The notes under the pieces were generated by a model. That model saw only the letters and a list, made by a program, of their open reading frames with translations. It searched no databases and was not told the DNA's origin. The position numbers and the translations under genes were made by a program. Positions 48,587 to 57,546 of a DNA stretch of 64,000 nucleotides are shown piece by piece. Every line of letters begins with the position of its first letter. The first letter of the stretch is position 1. The stretch lies in contig CAWBUS010000003.1 in NCBI GenBank assembly GCA_963792025.1, forward strand, positions 301,071 to 365,070, read 5' to 3'. Source of the DNA: Ginsengibacter sp963792025. Lineage in GTDB: Bacteria; Bacteroidota; Bacteroidia; Chitinophagales; Chitinophagaceae.

Positions 48587-49559
48587 ATGCTTACTAAAAC
48601 AAACTCAAATGAAAACAACAAAAAATTACAGTTGTACAAAGAAACTATTATACTCTATATGTACAACTTGCTGGAACAGCTGCAGCAATTATCTTACAGA
48701 CTTCACAAGTTTCAAAGCCTTTTACACACCCCAGTTTATAACTACGCAGTTACAGGCCATGAGAAGATGCAAAAGCATTACCTGATTCAAGGCAAATAAT
48801 TGCTGCACGCAGGAATGCAAGAGTTAATCTTATTGCCGCAGCAGATATAGTTAAATCAAACTGGCAAAATCTTAAAATGTACATTACAAAAGCGTATTCA
48901 AAAGATTTTGGCTCCTGCTATGTTAGCTGCTGCCGGAGCAGATCTGTACAGGAAAGTATCAGCTAACAATATAGGGTGCAATTACTGCTCTTATCGATGC
49001 TGCCAATACAGTTATTGCAGATAATCTTGCTGATCTCACAGCTAATAACAACATGCCGGAAACTTTTCAGGCAACATTTCAAACAGCAGGTAGCAATTGT
49101 ATTGAGTTAGCATCAATATATTTTGAAGCAGACAATGCTAAAAAGTTTGTTGTGCAAAATAAATTAGCCGCCAATAATGCCATTTATGAAAGTGCAATTG
49201 AAATGCTAAAAGATGGTGAGCAAATATTTAAAGACAATGCAGCAGTAAAACCATACTTTGTATTTAGTGAGCAGGCAGCAACTCAGGAAGGAAAAAATAC
49301 AGCAAGTGTATATGGTTACATTAAAAATGATGCTAAGCTTCCTATTGTTGGCGCAACAGTTACTTCAAAAGAATTAGGTTATAGTGCTACAACAAATGAG
49401 AAAGGTCGTTATAGCATTACCCGCATGGTTGAAGGTGACTATACACTTACCATGAGTTGCCCTGGTTATGTTTCGCAGGATATTCAGATAACAGTAGTTG
49501 CAGGTGTTAAAACAAAAGCAACCGTTACCCTTGCCAGCGCAATGAAAAAAGCAGCTTAA
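48587..49559 (+). pseudogene. Protein with C-terminal CarboxypepD_reg-like domain, several frameshifts
   Basis: The readable order is LTKTNSNENNKKLQLYKETI, GHEKMQKALPDSRQIIAARR, ARVNLIAAADIVKSNWQNLK, then ALIDAANTVIADNLADLT. The intact 168-residue end (49053-49559) contains NTASVYGYIKNDAKLPIVGA, YSATTNEKGRYSITRMVEGD and a final TVTLASAMKKAA. The end is a carboxypeptidase-regulatory-like beta-sandwich, usual in secreted Bacteroidota proteins, but no signal peptide is visible. Frame changes lie near 48765, 48905 and 48980. The helical N-terminal half is unassigned. A terminator follows. Confidence 0.6.
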
Positions 49560-49589
49560 AAGAGTTTTGTATTTTTGGTGATTAAATAT

Positions 49590-49616
49590 GGCCACCTTTC
49601 GGGGTGGCTTTTTTTA
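49590..49616 (+). terminator. Rho-independent terminator
   Basis: GCCACC (49591-49596) and GGTGGC (49603-49608) with loop TTTCGG, then seven T. It is plus orientation, ending the CarboxypepD_reg-like gene. Confidence 0.85.
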
Positions 49617-49658
49617 TTACCCGGTTGGTGTTTGGGTCGATGGTTTTGTTGCCAGGCA

Positions 49659-50444
49659 TCACCAACATCTGCTTAAAAACTTACAAATATTTTCCAAAGC
49701 CTTCAGATATTTTCCAAAACAAATTATCGCAGGAAGAATACTGCTGCCTTTAAGCCGGTAGGTTTTATCATCCACACCAATTCCTTCTGCAATCCACACA
49801 ACTAACTGTGAAGATTGCGGCAGGCCATTCAATGTTCCATCCCATCCTTTGCCGGCCACATTGGTTTGAAATATCTGCTGACCCAGCCTGTTGAATATTT
49901 TGAAATAGTGAAGTTCTTTGATCCCATATAATACCGGGCGTAAAACATCGTTTACCCCGTCACCGTTAGGAGTAAATGCATTGGGTACGTACATAGCAAC
50001 TTTATCGATTGTCTTTACTAATTGGGTATCTACGGTTACGCAACCTCCTTCGGTTACTATTTCAATGGTATACAACTGTTCAAATCTTCCATTAAAAACG
50101 GGTGAATAGCTTGTGGCGGTATTTAGCGAAGTACCTGGACTCCATGCAACTTCATCGCCAAATTGCCTTGCCTGTAATGTGAGCGGCAGGTTACCAACGG
50201 CATAAACATCAGGGTAACGGATACCGGGCGTAGGGTCATCAATAACAATATCACGGTGCTGGCTCGGCAGCACACAACCATCATCGTTAGTAAGCAATGC
50301 ATGATAAATGCCGGTTTTGGTAACCCGGTAATTTAAGCCGGTTACATCACTTATTAAACTGTTATCCTTGTACCATACTATACTTTTTGTGGGAGTAAAA
50401 TGCAGCACAGCACTATCCCACTGTTGGCGCGAGAATGCTCGATC
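49659..50444 (-). pseudogene. Truncated gliding-motility/T9SS C-terminal domain gene
   Basis: This is the C-terminal 230-250 residues of a much larger secreted protein. PKD/Ig-like strands (SIVWYKDNSLISDVTGLNYR) are followed by the CHU_C domain AMYVPNAFTPNGDGVNDVLR, YFKIFNRLGQQIFQT and KGWDGTLNG, which directs export by type IX secretion. There is no signal peptide and no proper start; the frame begins after a stop at 50447. The end also deviates: after KGSSIL one extra C shifts the frame, and removal would give LLR and a stop at 49724, the normal CHU_C end. So it is broken at both ends, a remnant. Confidence 0.7.
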
Positions 50445-50471
50445 TTATCTCGAATATAAAAAAGTAACGAT

Positions 50472-50518
50472 AGCGCAAGTTTGGTAGCCTGGCTTAGTGT
50501 GTTAGCCATACTTGTGCT
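50472..50518. repeat. REP-like hairpin left of the RAYT gene
   Basis: AGCGCAAGTTTGG (50472-50484) faces CCATACTTGTGCT (50506-50518) with two mismatches. The core GCRCAAGT is shared with the hairpin on the other side of the gene. Confidence 0.6.
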
Positions 50519-50545
50519 GTATTGAAGAGATGCTTATATTAGCAT

Positions 50546-51092
50546 ATGAGCCGTAAATATAAATTCCATGATAACGATAAGCTGTATTTTATTTCCTTTG
50601 CTACTGTGCATTGGATAGACGTTTTTGTGAGAGAAGAATATGACCGTATAATTATAGATTCATGGAAACACTGCCAGGAAAAAAGAGGGTTGGAAATTTA
50701 CGCATGGTGTATTATGCCGAGCCATGTTCACATGATAATAGGAAGCAGACAGGACAAGTTAGAAGATATTGTTCGTGATATGAAAAAGCATACTTCATCA
50801 GAACTTAAGACTGCGGTTAAAAGCCATCCGCAGGAAGAGTAGAAAGGAATGGATAATTTGGATGATGGAAAGAGCAGGAAAGAAAAATAGCAATAACAAA
50901 GATTGGCAGTTTTGGCAACAGCATAATAAACCGCTTGAGATTACTAGCCAGGAAATGTTTGATGAAAAATTAGTTTACATACATCAGAATCCGGTTCAGG
51001 CGGGTTTTGTAACAAGAGAGGAAGATTGGAAGTATAGTAGTGCACTCGATTTTTGCGGGATGAAAGGATTGGTTTCATTAAGTTATAGTTAG
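50546..51092 (+). pseudogene. REP-associated tyrosine transposase (RAYT, Y1_Tnp family), one frameshift
   Basis: About 181 residues across two frames. Frame 1 has SRKYKFHDNDKLYFISFATV, the HUH motif in WCIMPSHVHMIIGS, and KLEDIVRDMKKHTSSELKTA. After an extra G near 50837-50840 frame 2 continues RKEWIIWMMERAGKKN, then FDEKLVYIHQNPVQAGFVTR with the catalytic tyrosine region. RAYTs are IS200-like single-strand transposases that mobilise REP hairpins. Two such hairpins flank the gene at 50472-50518 and 51100-51144. Only a single break, so loss is recent or the frameshift is an error. Confidence 0.85.
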
Positions 51093-51099
51093 TATAGAG

Positions 51100-51144
51100 T
51101 GGCACAAGTAGGCTAGGCTTGGGCTAAGCCTCATACTTGCGCCA
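51100..51144. repeat. REP-like hairpin right of the RAYT gene
   Basis: TGGCACAAGTA (51100-51110) pairs with TACTTGCGCCA (51134-51144), and GGCTT (51116-51120) with AAGCC (51126-51130). It shares GCRCAAGTA with the left hairpin. Confidence 0.7.
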
Positions 51145-51227
51145 TGGAACATTCTTTATACTTGGACGAACAGGGGGGGCTTTCTGCAGATTGGACTTTT
51201 TTATCGAACACCGGCAACGGCGTGAGA

Positions 51228-51304
51228 ATTAAAGCCAAATAGAATTACTGCTGTTGAGTGAGTTCCGTCACCCCATGCTATTGCAAATATTTTTGTTGTA
51301 CGCA
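51228..51304. repeat. Half of a cassette-type long palindrome (J1)
   Basis: It contains AGAATTACTGC and a right arm ending TTGTTGTACGC, matching the right half of the palindrome at 52554-52748. The left arm is missing, and the RAYT/REP block begins where it should be. It lies 3' of the serine hydrolase gene. Confidence 0.5.
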
Positions 51305-51341
51305 GTTTTGATTTATTGTTGAACACTGATATAACTTTATA

Positions 51342-52487
51342 TTATTCATGTAAAAGTTTAGTTTCAAAATATAATTCTGCTATTTTATCTATGAGCAATT
51401 CCACAGAACGTGCGCCAAGATTCGTAAATAAAATAATTGCGAGATTATCTTTAGGATAAATCATCAAACCAGCTCTGCCACCACCAACAGCAGCTACAGC
51501 AGGATGCTTGCTTCTGTCAACAACCAACCAACCTAATGCATAACCATTTAAAATTCCACCAAAGCCTTCAGTTTTACCGTTATTAAGTATTACAGGTTTC
51601 CACATTGTTTCAATATTCTTATCATCCTTGATGAGTTGATGTTTTTGCAATGCAATAATCCATTGCCCCATTTCATTTGCAGTACTAAACATACCTGCGT
51701 CAGCTCTGAGAATTTTTGGAAAATTCTCGTAAACTTGAATCAATTGATTGCCCTTGATATGTTCTCCTGTATTTTTATCCTGATAATAATAAGTATAAGT
51801 TGGAGCTTTTTCTTTTATAACATCAAACGAATTTGCAAAGATTGTTTCTGGCATTCCGACTACATTTAATTGGTGTTGTTGTACGTCTTGCTCAAAGGAA
51901 GAATGCTCATATTTTTCAATTATCTTTTGCAGCAATAAATAATTAGTGGCATTATAATAAAACAGTTCTCCAGGTTTAGATTGCAGAGGCATCGTTTGAA
52001 CAATTTTCCATGCTGTGTCTTCTCCTTTGTTGCCTACTAATCCTCCGGTAAAGTCGTCATCAATATCAGGAAGACCCGAAATGTGTCCGAGCAACTGTTT
52101 AAGTGTAATTTGTCGCCAACTGATTGGTAAGCTGTCAAGATAATCTCCAATAGGCTCGTCAATATTTATTTTGCCTTCCTCAACTAATTGCATGATTGCA
52201 GTTCCGGTAAAGACCTTAGTTATGGAATTGATTGAAAATATTGTGCTATCGGTAACAGGCACTGAAAATTCAACATTAGCCAAGCCCTTATTTTCCGATA
52301 GTACAATCTTATTATTTTTAATAACAACAAGCTGGACTCCCGGTATTTTTTGTTCTTGCATTTCCTTGTTCAATAACTGATTTACTTTTTCCGTTGTCGT
52401 CTGTGCTATTAAAACATTTTTATTAAGAAAGAGAGTGCAAAAAAATATTACCCGAAAAACTTGTTTGTTTATAAAAGTTAGGCTCAA
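51342..52487 (-). CDS. Serine hydrolase, beta-lactamase class C / penicillin-binding family
   Basis: 381 residues with an N-terminal export signal ending near LIAQT. The active site SxxK is S88-I-T-K91 (INSITKVFTG), and YxN is Y177-Y-N179 (FYYNATNY). The third motif position is occupied by AVGGGRAG. These are the class C/esterase-like Beta-lactamase (PF00144) features. It is probably a periplasmic D-aminopeptidase, esterase or PBP-like enzyme, not necessarily a beta-lactam-degrading one. It is a single-gene unit with the half palindrome J1 on its 3' side and J2 on its 5' side, on the minus strand like the next three cassette genes. Confidence 0.87.
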   Translation of the reverse strand: MSLTFINKQVFRVIFFCTLFLNKNVLIAQTTTEKVNQLLNKEMQEQKIPGVQLVVIKNNKIVLSENKGLANVEFSVPVTDSTIFSINSITKVFTGTAIMQLVEEGKINIDEPIGDYLDSLPISWRQITLKQLLGHISGLPDIDDDFTGGLVGNKGEDTAWKIVQTMPLQSKPGELFYYNATNYLLLQKIIEKYEHSSFEQDVQQHQLNVVGMPETIFANSFDVIKEKAPTYTYYYQDKNTGEHIKGNQLIQVYENFPKILRADAGMFSTANEMGQWIIALQKHQLIKDDKNIETMWKPVILNNGKTEGFGGILNGYALGWLVVDRSKHPAVAAVGGGRAGLMIYPKDNLAIILFTNLGARSVELLIDKIAELYFETKLLHE

Positions 52488-52553
52488 GAATATTTTATTT
52501 TGGAATTTTAAAAAAGTTATGCTATCAATTTTAAGGTGTCAAAAAATATTGCG

Positions 52554-52748
52554 TACAACGGCTCGGTATTTATGCAGGCAGGGTAATAGCGCCGGGTCAG
52601 CCGATAAGCGAAGCCGGGTAAAGATACAAAGATGAACTTATTACTAATGCCCAATAGCGTTCGTCGCGATGGAACTAAAGCTGATTAGAATTACTGCCGC
52701 TTATGCTACGTAATGTCAGCCCTGCTTGCATAAATACTTTTGTTGGTG
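52554..52748. repeat. Long imperfect palindrome between single genes (J2)
   Basis: The arm GTATTTATGCAGGCAGGG (52566-52583) pairs with CCCTGCTTGCATAAATAC (52720-52737), 17 of 18 positions. The outer words GTACAACGG and TTGTTGGTGGC add weaker pairing. The centre contains CAATAGCG, AAAGCTGAT and AGAATTACTGC, words shared with J1 and J3. No open frame crosses it. Confidence 0.75.
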
Positions 52749-52779
52749 GCTGGTTTTCTTATTAATGTTGTCAAATAAT

Positions 52780-53697
52780 TTAATTTCTTTTTGTTGACGA
52801 TAAATCTGCAATAGTCGTAACTCTACCGTTTCTATCTATTTTTCTTACTCTTGGCATCCAACCTTCTGTTGCCGGACCATTAGCATTTGTATATTCAAGT
52901 ACATAAATACTTCCGTCATGTGTAGCAACTCCTGTTGGAGTCCATGGGCGTTCACTTTTTAAAAATGTATTTACTTTTCCATCAGGCATTATTTTTAATA
53001 AACAATGACAACTTGTTGCAGCAACATAAATTATTCCGCTTGCATCAACAGCTAACCCCCGCAAGAGAGGTTTTCCACGATTTACTTCAAGATGGTCTGC
53101 AGGGTCTTCATCGCAATCGCTTACTTTAACAGGATGAAGTAAGGTTGTAACTTTTCCGTCCATAGTAACTTTTAAAAGCGAATTCCAACAAGCAATAATA
53201 AGCGAACCATCAGGTGAAGCTGCCAGTCCTGTAATACCATCATTAAACTTGTTTAAAGTATCTTCAAGATGAGGGCTAAAAATTACTTGTTGCTTTTGTG
53301 GTGTTTCCCTTACAAGCGTTAATGCACCAGGATTCAAATCTCCGTTAGGTCCACCACAATAATAAAAATTGCCATCTTTATTAACTACAATAGGCGAACC
53401 ACCGCCTGCATAAATAATTGCTGGTTTTACTCGGTCAGCCGTAATTCTTTCAAAATATTTTGGTTGCGTTCTTGAAAAAAATCCTTGTTCATCTAAAGTC
53501 ATCCAATGTCCGTCAGTAGCTTTATGAATATAAGTAAGCTTCCCATCAGTTGATATTTTTATAACACCACTTTTTGAATAAATAAAATAAACATTTCCAT
53601 ATTTATCAACTATAATTCCTGAAGCAGGATGCGCTGTTGCTGTGTAAAAAAATCCAATTGAAAGAATTGTTATAATGATTAGTTTAACCTTTTTCAT
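52780..53697 (-). CDS. SMP-30/NHL-type beta-propeller, secreted
   Basis: 305 residues with signal peptide KKVKLIIITILSIGFFYTAT. Repeated propeller strands follow: ASGIIVDKYGNVYFIYSKSG, VVNKDGNFYYCGG, ITGLAASPDGSLIIACWNSL, LAVDASGIIYVAATSCHCLL, and the end RVRKIDRNGRVTTIADLSS. It resembles NHL or SMP-30 repeat proteins, often lactonases or ligand-binding propellers. No catalytic set is recognisable. It is the second single-gene unit of the minus-strand series, between J2 (3' side) and J3 (5' side). Confidence 0.85.
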   Translation of the reverse strand: MKKVKLIIITILSIGFFYTATAHPASGIIVDKYGNVYFIYSKSGVIKISTDGKLTYIHKATDGHWMTLDEQGFFSRTQPKYFERITADRVKPAIIYAGGGSPIVVNKDGNFYYCGGPNGDLNPGALTLVRETPQKQQVIFSPHLEDTLNKFNDGITGLAASPDGSLIIACWNSLLKVTMDGKVTTLLHPVKVSDCDEDPADHLEVNRGKPLLRGLAVDASGIIYVAATSCHCLLKIMPDGKVNTFLKSERPWTPTGVATHDGSIYVLEYTNANGPATEGWMPRVRKIDRNGRVTTIADLSSTKRN

Positions 53698-53754
53698 AGC
53701 TGAAGTTATATAAAATGGTTATAAAAATTTTGCTATCAAAATAAACTTGCCACC

Positions 53755-53944
53755 AACGTTTACGCCTTGGCGATGGCTGGGCATTCAATGAATTTTCAGC
53801 CGGAACAAAAGTACAGTAAACGAACAAATAGTTGAAATTTTGATTCATAGTTCAATAGAGAATTTTCCGCCCGGACTGCAGGCCAATAGCGAACGAAAAG
53901 CTGATGAAAAGCACGTCAGCCCTGCTATTGCCAATGCGAATGTT
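53755..53944. repeat. Long imperfect palindrome between single genes (J3)
   Basis: The left arm 53755-53782 starts AACGTTTACGCCTTGGCGAT. The right arm 53919-53944 is its imperfect complement ending GCGAATGTT. The centre has GTTCAATAGAG and TTTTCCGCC, shared with J4, and CAATAGCG, AAAGCTGAT and GTCAGCCCTGC, shared with J2. The IS91-type element begins 2 bp further on. Confidence 0.7.
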
Positions 53945-54018
53945 CAAGCAACACCTTCGGTGAGTCCTCCATTATATCAGTTATACCACCTTCGCCTTTC
54001 ATCAAAAATATAATTCAA

Positions 54019-54921
54019 ATGAAAGGCAATGAAATTTCAGTAAAAGAGCTAAGCTCTGATGCAGTGGAGTGGTTGAAAAACCTCCACCAAACAATGGTAG
54101 TAAAAGATTATGGCAAAGGCAGCGTACGTAATTACTGCCAGGAAATGAGACTGCTCTTTAAGTACTTCAACCATAAAGCGGTTGCAGATATCCGCCAGGC
54201 TGATATTGAGCAATACATGCAATACATAAAAGAAGTGCATAAGGTAGGCCGGGCCAAGTGCCGCAGTGTAGCACAGGCCTGCAGCTTTTTCTTTAAGCGC
54301 ATACTGCCTGCACCTTACATTGTTCCGTCTAATCTCTATCCCAAAAAACAATTTATCCTGCCCAATATTATGACGGAGGAAGAAGTGGTTCAACTCTTTG
54401 CAGCGCCACTAACGCTCAAAGAATATTGTGTAATAGGGTTACTGTATGGATGCGGCCTGCGGATAGGCGAAGTAGGCCAGTTGCGCCTGAAGGATATTGA
54501 AAGCCACAACAAACGGCTAAAGGTTTACCAGGGCAAGGGCGCTAAAGACAGATATACATTGCTGCCTGAAAAACTATTGCAACAACTGCGACAGTTTTAT
54601 GTGCAGGATGGCCGGCCCAAAGAATATTTATTTACCAGCAAACAAACCAAAAGAGCCATGCATGTACGCAGTATGCAAGTGATGGTAAACAGCGCTATGG
54701 ACAAAGCTGGATTTAAAGAAAAGCCGTTCACCGCCCATACACTGCGGCACAGTTTTGCTACACACATGCTTAACCAGGGTAACAATATTCATGTAATAAA
54801 AACTCTGCTGGGCCATGCTAAATTAGAAACTACCATGGTATACCTGCATTTGCAAAAGCATACACAACTCGGTATCGTATCGCCTTTAGATGTAACGGTA
54901 TATGGAGCAGCCGCTAAATGA
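54019..54921 (+). CDS. Tyrosine recombinase (XerC/D-like) of the IS91-type element
   Basis: 300 residues. A SAM-like N-terminal DNA-binding domain (to about 105, with ADIEQYMQYIKEVHKVGRAK) precedes the catalytic domain. The conserved set is R148 (GLRIGEVGQL), K173 (GKGAKDRYTLLP), H240-x-x-R243 (HTLRHSFATHML), H266 (LLGHAKLETT) and Y275 (MVYLHLQ), all present. The gene overlaps the transposase by 20 bp. Some IS91 members carry such an accessory recombinase; its task is not established. A near-identical copy is at 62925-63827. It lacks the IntI-specific insert as far as I can tell. Confidence 0.92.
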   Translation: MKGNEISVKELSSDAVEWLKNLHQTMVVKDYGKGSVRNYCQEMRLLFKYFNHKAVADIRQADIEQYMQYIKEVHKVGRAKCRSVAQACSFFFKRILPAPYIVPSNLYPKKQFILPNIMTEEEVVQLFAAPLTLKEYCVIGLLYGCGLRIGEVGQLRLKDIESHNKRLKVYQGKGAKDRYTLLPEKLLQQLRQFYVQDGRPKEYLFTSKQTKRAMHVRSMQVMVNSAMDKAGFKEKPFTAHTLRHSFATHMLNQGNNIHVIKTLLGHAKLETTMVYLHLQKHTQLGIVSPLDVTVYGAAAK

Positions 54922-56155
54922 ACGGCGGCAACTGTTGCAATCAAAAATCTTTGCTCACCCTTCTGTTACCGGTTTTAATCCTTACAGCCAGGCCGTACTA
55001 AGCCGGTTGAGCCGTTGCCATACAGCAGCCATAGGAGTGCACCATTACCGGTGCAACAATGAAGGGTGCAAACATATGCATTACCAGTACCATAGTTGTG
55101 GCAACAGGCATTGCCCTTGCTGCGGCGGTATGAAGCGTGATGAGTGGATAGAAGACCGCATGGGCGAGCTATTGCCCACCACTTATTTTCATTTAGTGTT
55201 TACACTGCCGCAGGAACTAAGAAGTTTATGCATGGGCAACCGCAAACTGCTGTTCGGTTTACTTTTTAAATCTGCACAGCATACCATTCTCACCCTATCT
55301 AAAGATGAAAAATATATCGGTGCTACACCGGGTATTGTAAGCATTTTGCATACTAACGGTCAGGACCTGAACTTTCATCCGCATATACATAATATAGTAA
55401 GTGGTGGTGGCATTCTCCCCTCTCCTGATGGAGAGGGGCCGGGGGTGAGGTGGATAAAAGAAAAAAGAAGCAATGGCCGTTTTTTGTTCCCCCGCCGGTC
55501 GATGGAAAAAATATACAAAGGCTATTTTTTAGACCAGCTAAGAAAATATATAGCCAACGGAACTTTGAAGTATGCAGACCTCAAAACAGTAGAAAATATA
55601 CTATCCATGGTAGGGCAAAAGAAATGGAATGTACATGCCAATGCACCCTTCGGCGGCCCTGCACAGATCGTAGAATACCTGGGACGTTACACACACAAAG
55701 TAGCCATCACCGCTCACCGGATATTGCACATAGATAATAGTAATATCATTTTTAAATACAAAGATTATGCTGCTGGCAACAAGCAGAAAATAATGGTCTT
55801 AACACATGCAGAATTTTTAAGTCGTTTTGAACAACACATCCTGCCCAAAGGTTTTGTAAAGATCCGTCATACCGGTTACCTACATGCTAAAAATAAAATG
55901 GAGCGCATAGCAGCAATATGCAAACAATTACAATTGCCAGCGCCCATGCAACGAGTACATACACCGGTTGCTTTGCGACTGCTGTTACAAACCGGCAAAG
56001 ACATTACCCTGTGCCCGGTTTGCAAAAAGGGAAAGATGGAATTGGTGGCAACATTTATTTATCATCATGGCTGTCTGCTAGATGCGGCGCAGTTGCGGAA
56101 CCGCGGCTCTCCAAAAAGAAAAAGCAAAAAAGTTCCCCATGAAAAACACTCCTAA
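54902..56155 (+). CDS. IS91 family transposase
   Basis: 417 residues. An N-terminal zinc-binding domain with Cys/His clusters (residues 51-75: YRCNNEGCKHMH, SCGNRHCPCCGG) is followed by the HUH nuclease motif HPHIH (159-163) and the two-tyrosine region EYLGRYTHKVAI (Y259, Y263). It performs rolling-circle transposition from single-stranded intermediates. An in-frame insert, LPSPDGEGPGVR (about 172-183), is encoded by a perfect palindrome at 55417-55438 and does not look like family sequence. It starts inside the recombinase gene. Confidence 0.92.
   Translation: MEQPLNERRQLLQSKIFAHPSVTGFNPYSQAVLSRLSRCHTAAIGVHHYRCNNEGCKHMHYQYHSCGNRHCPCCGGMKRDEWIEDRMGELLPTTYFHLVFTLPQELRSLCMGNRKLLFGLLFKSAQHTILTLSKDEKYIGATPGIVSILHTNGQDLNFHPHIHNIVSGGGILPSPDGEGPGVRWIKEKRSNGRFLFPRRSMEKIYKGYFLDQLRKYIANGTLKYADLKTVENILSMVGQKKWNVHANAPFGGPAQIVEYLGRYTHKVAITAHRILHIDNSNIIFKYKDYAAGNKQKIMVLTHAEFLSRFEQHILPKGFVKIRHTGYLHAKNKMERIAAICKQLQLPAPMQRVHTPVALRLLLQTGKDITLCPVCKKGKMELVATFIYHHGCLLDAAQLRNRGSPKRKSKKVPHEKHS
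55417..55438. repeat. Palindrome inserted in frame in the IS91 transposase gene
   Basis: CCCCTCTCC-TGAT-GGAGAGGGG, a perfect 9-bp stem, followed by GCCGGGGGTGAGG. It adds a multiple of three bases, so the transposase stays open. Confidence 0.7.
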
Positions 56156-56454
56156 CCCTGTTGGTAATTTTTATATTCCTGGAAACAAACTTTGTTTTCG
56201 GGTAGGGGATCATATACATTGCCGGCAGCTAAATATACGCCAGCAGGGCGAAAGGCGGGCGCCTATTCATTTAGTCATCATCTCAAAACTCATACAAAAC
56301 ACCTTACAACATTAGCCCCCACTCTGCTGGCAGTGTCGCTGAACATCGTATTGCAAAAAGCCCCGGTCTATAATGATCAGGGCTTTTTTATTTTCTTCAA
56401 TCAGTTTGAAATTGGGGGGCTTTCTTCAATACGCATAATGTAGCTGATGTTATG
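56156..56454. other. 3' noncoding end of the IS91-type element
   Basis: 299 bp without a gene. GCCAGCAG (56239-56246) and CTGCTGGC (56324-56331) form an inverted repeat. The terminator-like hairpin follows at 56355-56388. This is where an IS91 terminus (ori or ter) should lie. Confidence 0.5.
56355..56389. terminator. Bidirectional terminator-like hairpin
   Basis: AAAAAGCCC (56355-56363) pairs with GGGCTTTTT (56380-56388), with A- and T-runs on both sides, so it can act in both directions. Confidence 0.75.
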
Positions 56455-56647
56455 TTAGTTAGTGTCAACACCCTTTGCCCATTTAGGTAATTCTTTCGAC
56501 TTAAGAATTGGGTCTTCGTTTGTTCCGCCATATTTAATCGAAAAATATTTTGCTTTACGATAATGAAGTCTTTTGGCAACTATAAAATTGGGGAACGTGG
56601 AGATGAAGGCTTCCCTTTTTTAGTACGGTTTAAAAGTAGAATATTTT

Positions 56648-57529
56648 TCATTTCAATATAGTCTTCTGATGGGTGTAGTGAAGCGAAGGCGTAGCCGAAG
56701 CGGAACGGAGCCCATCAGAAACGATTTGTTTTTCCCCTTTATTTTTTTCCCGGTAGAGCTTTGGGGGTAACCCTCCCAGGGCATCATGTGGACGGTGGTT
56801 ATTGTAATCATGTATAAACTTTACCGTTACTTCCCGAACTTCATCCAGGTTATCTAACAAATAGGCATCTAACACTTTGCCCCGGTAGGTACGGTTAAAC
56901 CTTTCTATGTAGGCATTTTGTGATGGCTTACCTGGCTGTATATATTTAAAATCAATTTCATTTGCCTGGCTCCATAGTTTTGCTATCCTGGCAATAAATT
57001 CCGGGCCATTGTCCATACGTATCTTTTTAGGCTTGCCATACCTGGCTATTAAATGTCTTAACACCCACAACACACGGCTGCTTTTTAGTGAATAATCGGT
57101 TTCTATAAAAAGTACTTCACGGTTAAAATCGTCTATCACATTAAATGATCGGAACTTCTTGCCATTGCTTAATGCATCGCTCATAAAATCTATACTCCAG
57201 GTTTGGGTAAAAGACACTGGTACTTCCAACTTTTCTTTTATGCGTGCAGGCAGACGCTTCCTGGCCTTACGCTTCATTCGTAATCCTAATTGTTTATAAA
57301 GCCGGTATACCCGTTTGTGATTAATCTTATGGCCCTCCAACCGAAGACGGTCATAAAATTTCCAAAAGCCTTCGTCTTCCACGGTTTGCGAAAGATGCTG
57401 CAATAAGTGTATTACTGTATCATCATTCTTTACAGATTTATAATGCAATGAACTGCGACTTATATTTAGTATTCGACACGCCTTGCCGATGTCTTTGGGC
57501 CGCTCTTTATGGAGCTGATTTACGATCAC
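56648..57529 (-). CDS. IS3 transposase OrfB (DDE integrase domain)
   Basis: 293 residues. An HTH_21-like N-terminal segment (VNQLHKERPKDIGKACRILN) precedes the rve integrase core. The DDE residues are D in WSIDFMSDAL, D in RMDNGPEFIA and E in NAYIERFNRTYRG, and the core ends HRPHDALGGLPPKLYREK. It is expressed as an OrfAB fusion by -1 frameshifting at 57553-57559; the frame relation is correct for that. The last 20 or so residues (GLRSASATPSLHYTHQK) are encoded by a palindrome and are not family sequence. Confidence 0.92.
   Translation of the reverse strand: MIVNQLHKERPKDIGKACRILNISRSSLHYKSVKNDDTVIHLLQHLSQTVEDEGFWKFYDRLRLEGHKINHKRVYRLYKQLGLRMKRKARKRLPARIKEKLEVPVSFTQTWSIDFMSDALSNGKKFRSFNVIDDFNREVLFIETDYSLKSSRVLWVLRHLIARYGKPKKIRMDNGPEFIARIAKLWSQANEIDFKYIQPGKPSQNAYIERFNRTYRGKVLDAYLLDNLDEVREVTVKFIHDYNNHRPHDALGGLPPKLYREKNKGEKQIVSDGLRSASATPSLHYTHQKTILK
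56664..56720. repeat. Inverted repeat forming the end of orfB
   Basis: TTCTGATGGG (56664-56673) and CCCATCAGAA (56711-56720), a perfect 10-bp stem, enclose a GC-rich 37-bp loop containing GAAGCGAAGGCGTAGCCGAA. It encodes the unusual OrfB tail. Confidence 0.65.
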
Positions 57530-57546
57530 TCGTTTATCGCAAGGCT

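Larger units (their letters stand above)
53946..56395 (+). mobile_element. IS91-type element with tyrosine recombinase, copy 1
   Basis: The left end is set at 53946 because both copies are identical from about here and each follows GAATGTTC. GTTC is the complement of GAAC, the known IS91 target. It carries a tyrosine recombinase and an overlapping IS91 transposase on the plus strand. The right end is uncertain. I place it at the T-run after the hairpin at 56355-56388, before the interrupted LemA-like gene resumes at 56455. No target duplication is expected for rolling-circle elements. Confidence 0.75.

Noticed and set aside
48587..48799. Independent 70-residue gene
   Set aside because: Its end lines up with the following frame as the broken first part of the CarboxypepD_reg-like gene.
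52554..52748. J palindromes as ordinary transcription terminators
   Set aside because: Arms are separated by well over 100 bp, no U-tract follows, and the centres are conserved between sites.
54019..54921. Integron integrase IntI for the cassette-like array
   Set aside because: It overlaps and moves with the IS91 transposase, exists in two copies inside IS elements, and I see no IntI-specific extra helix region.
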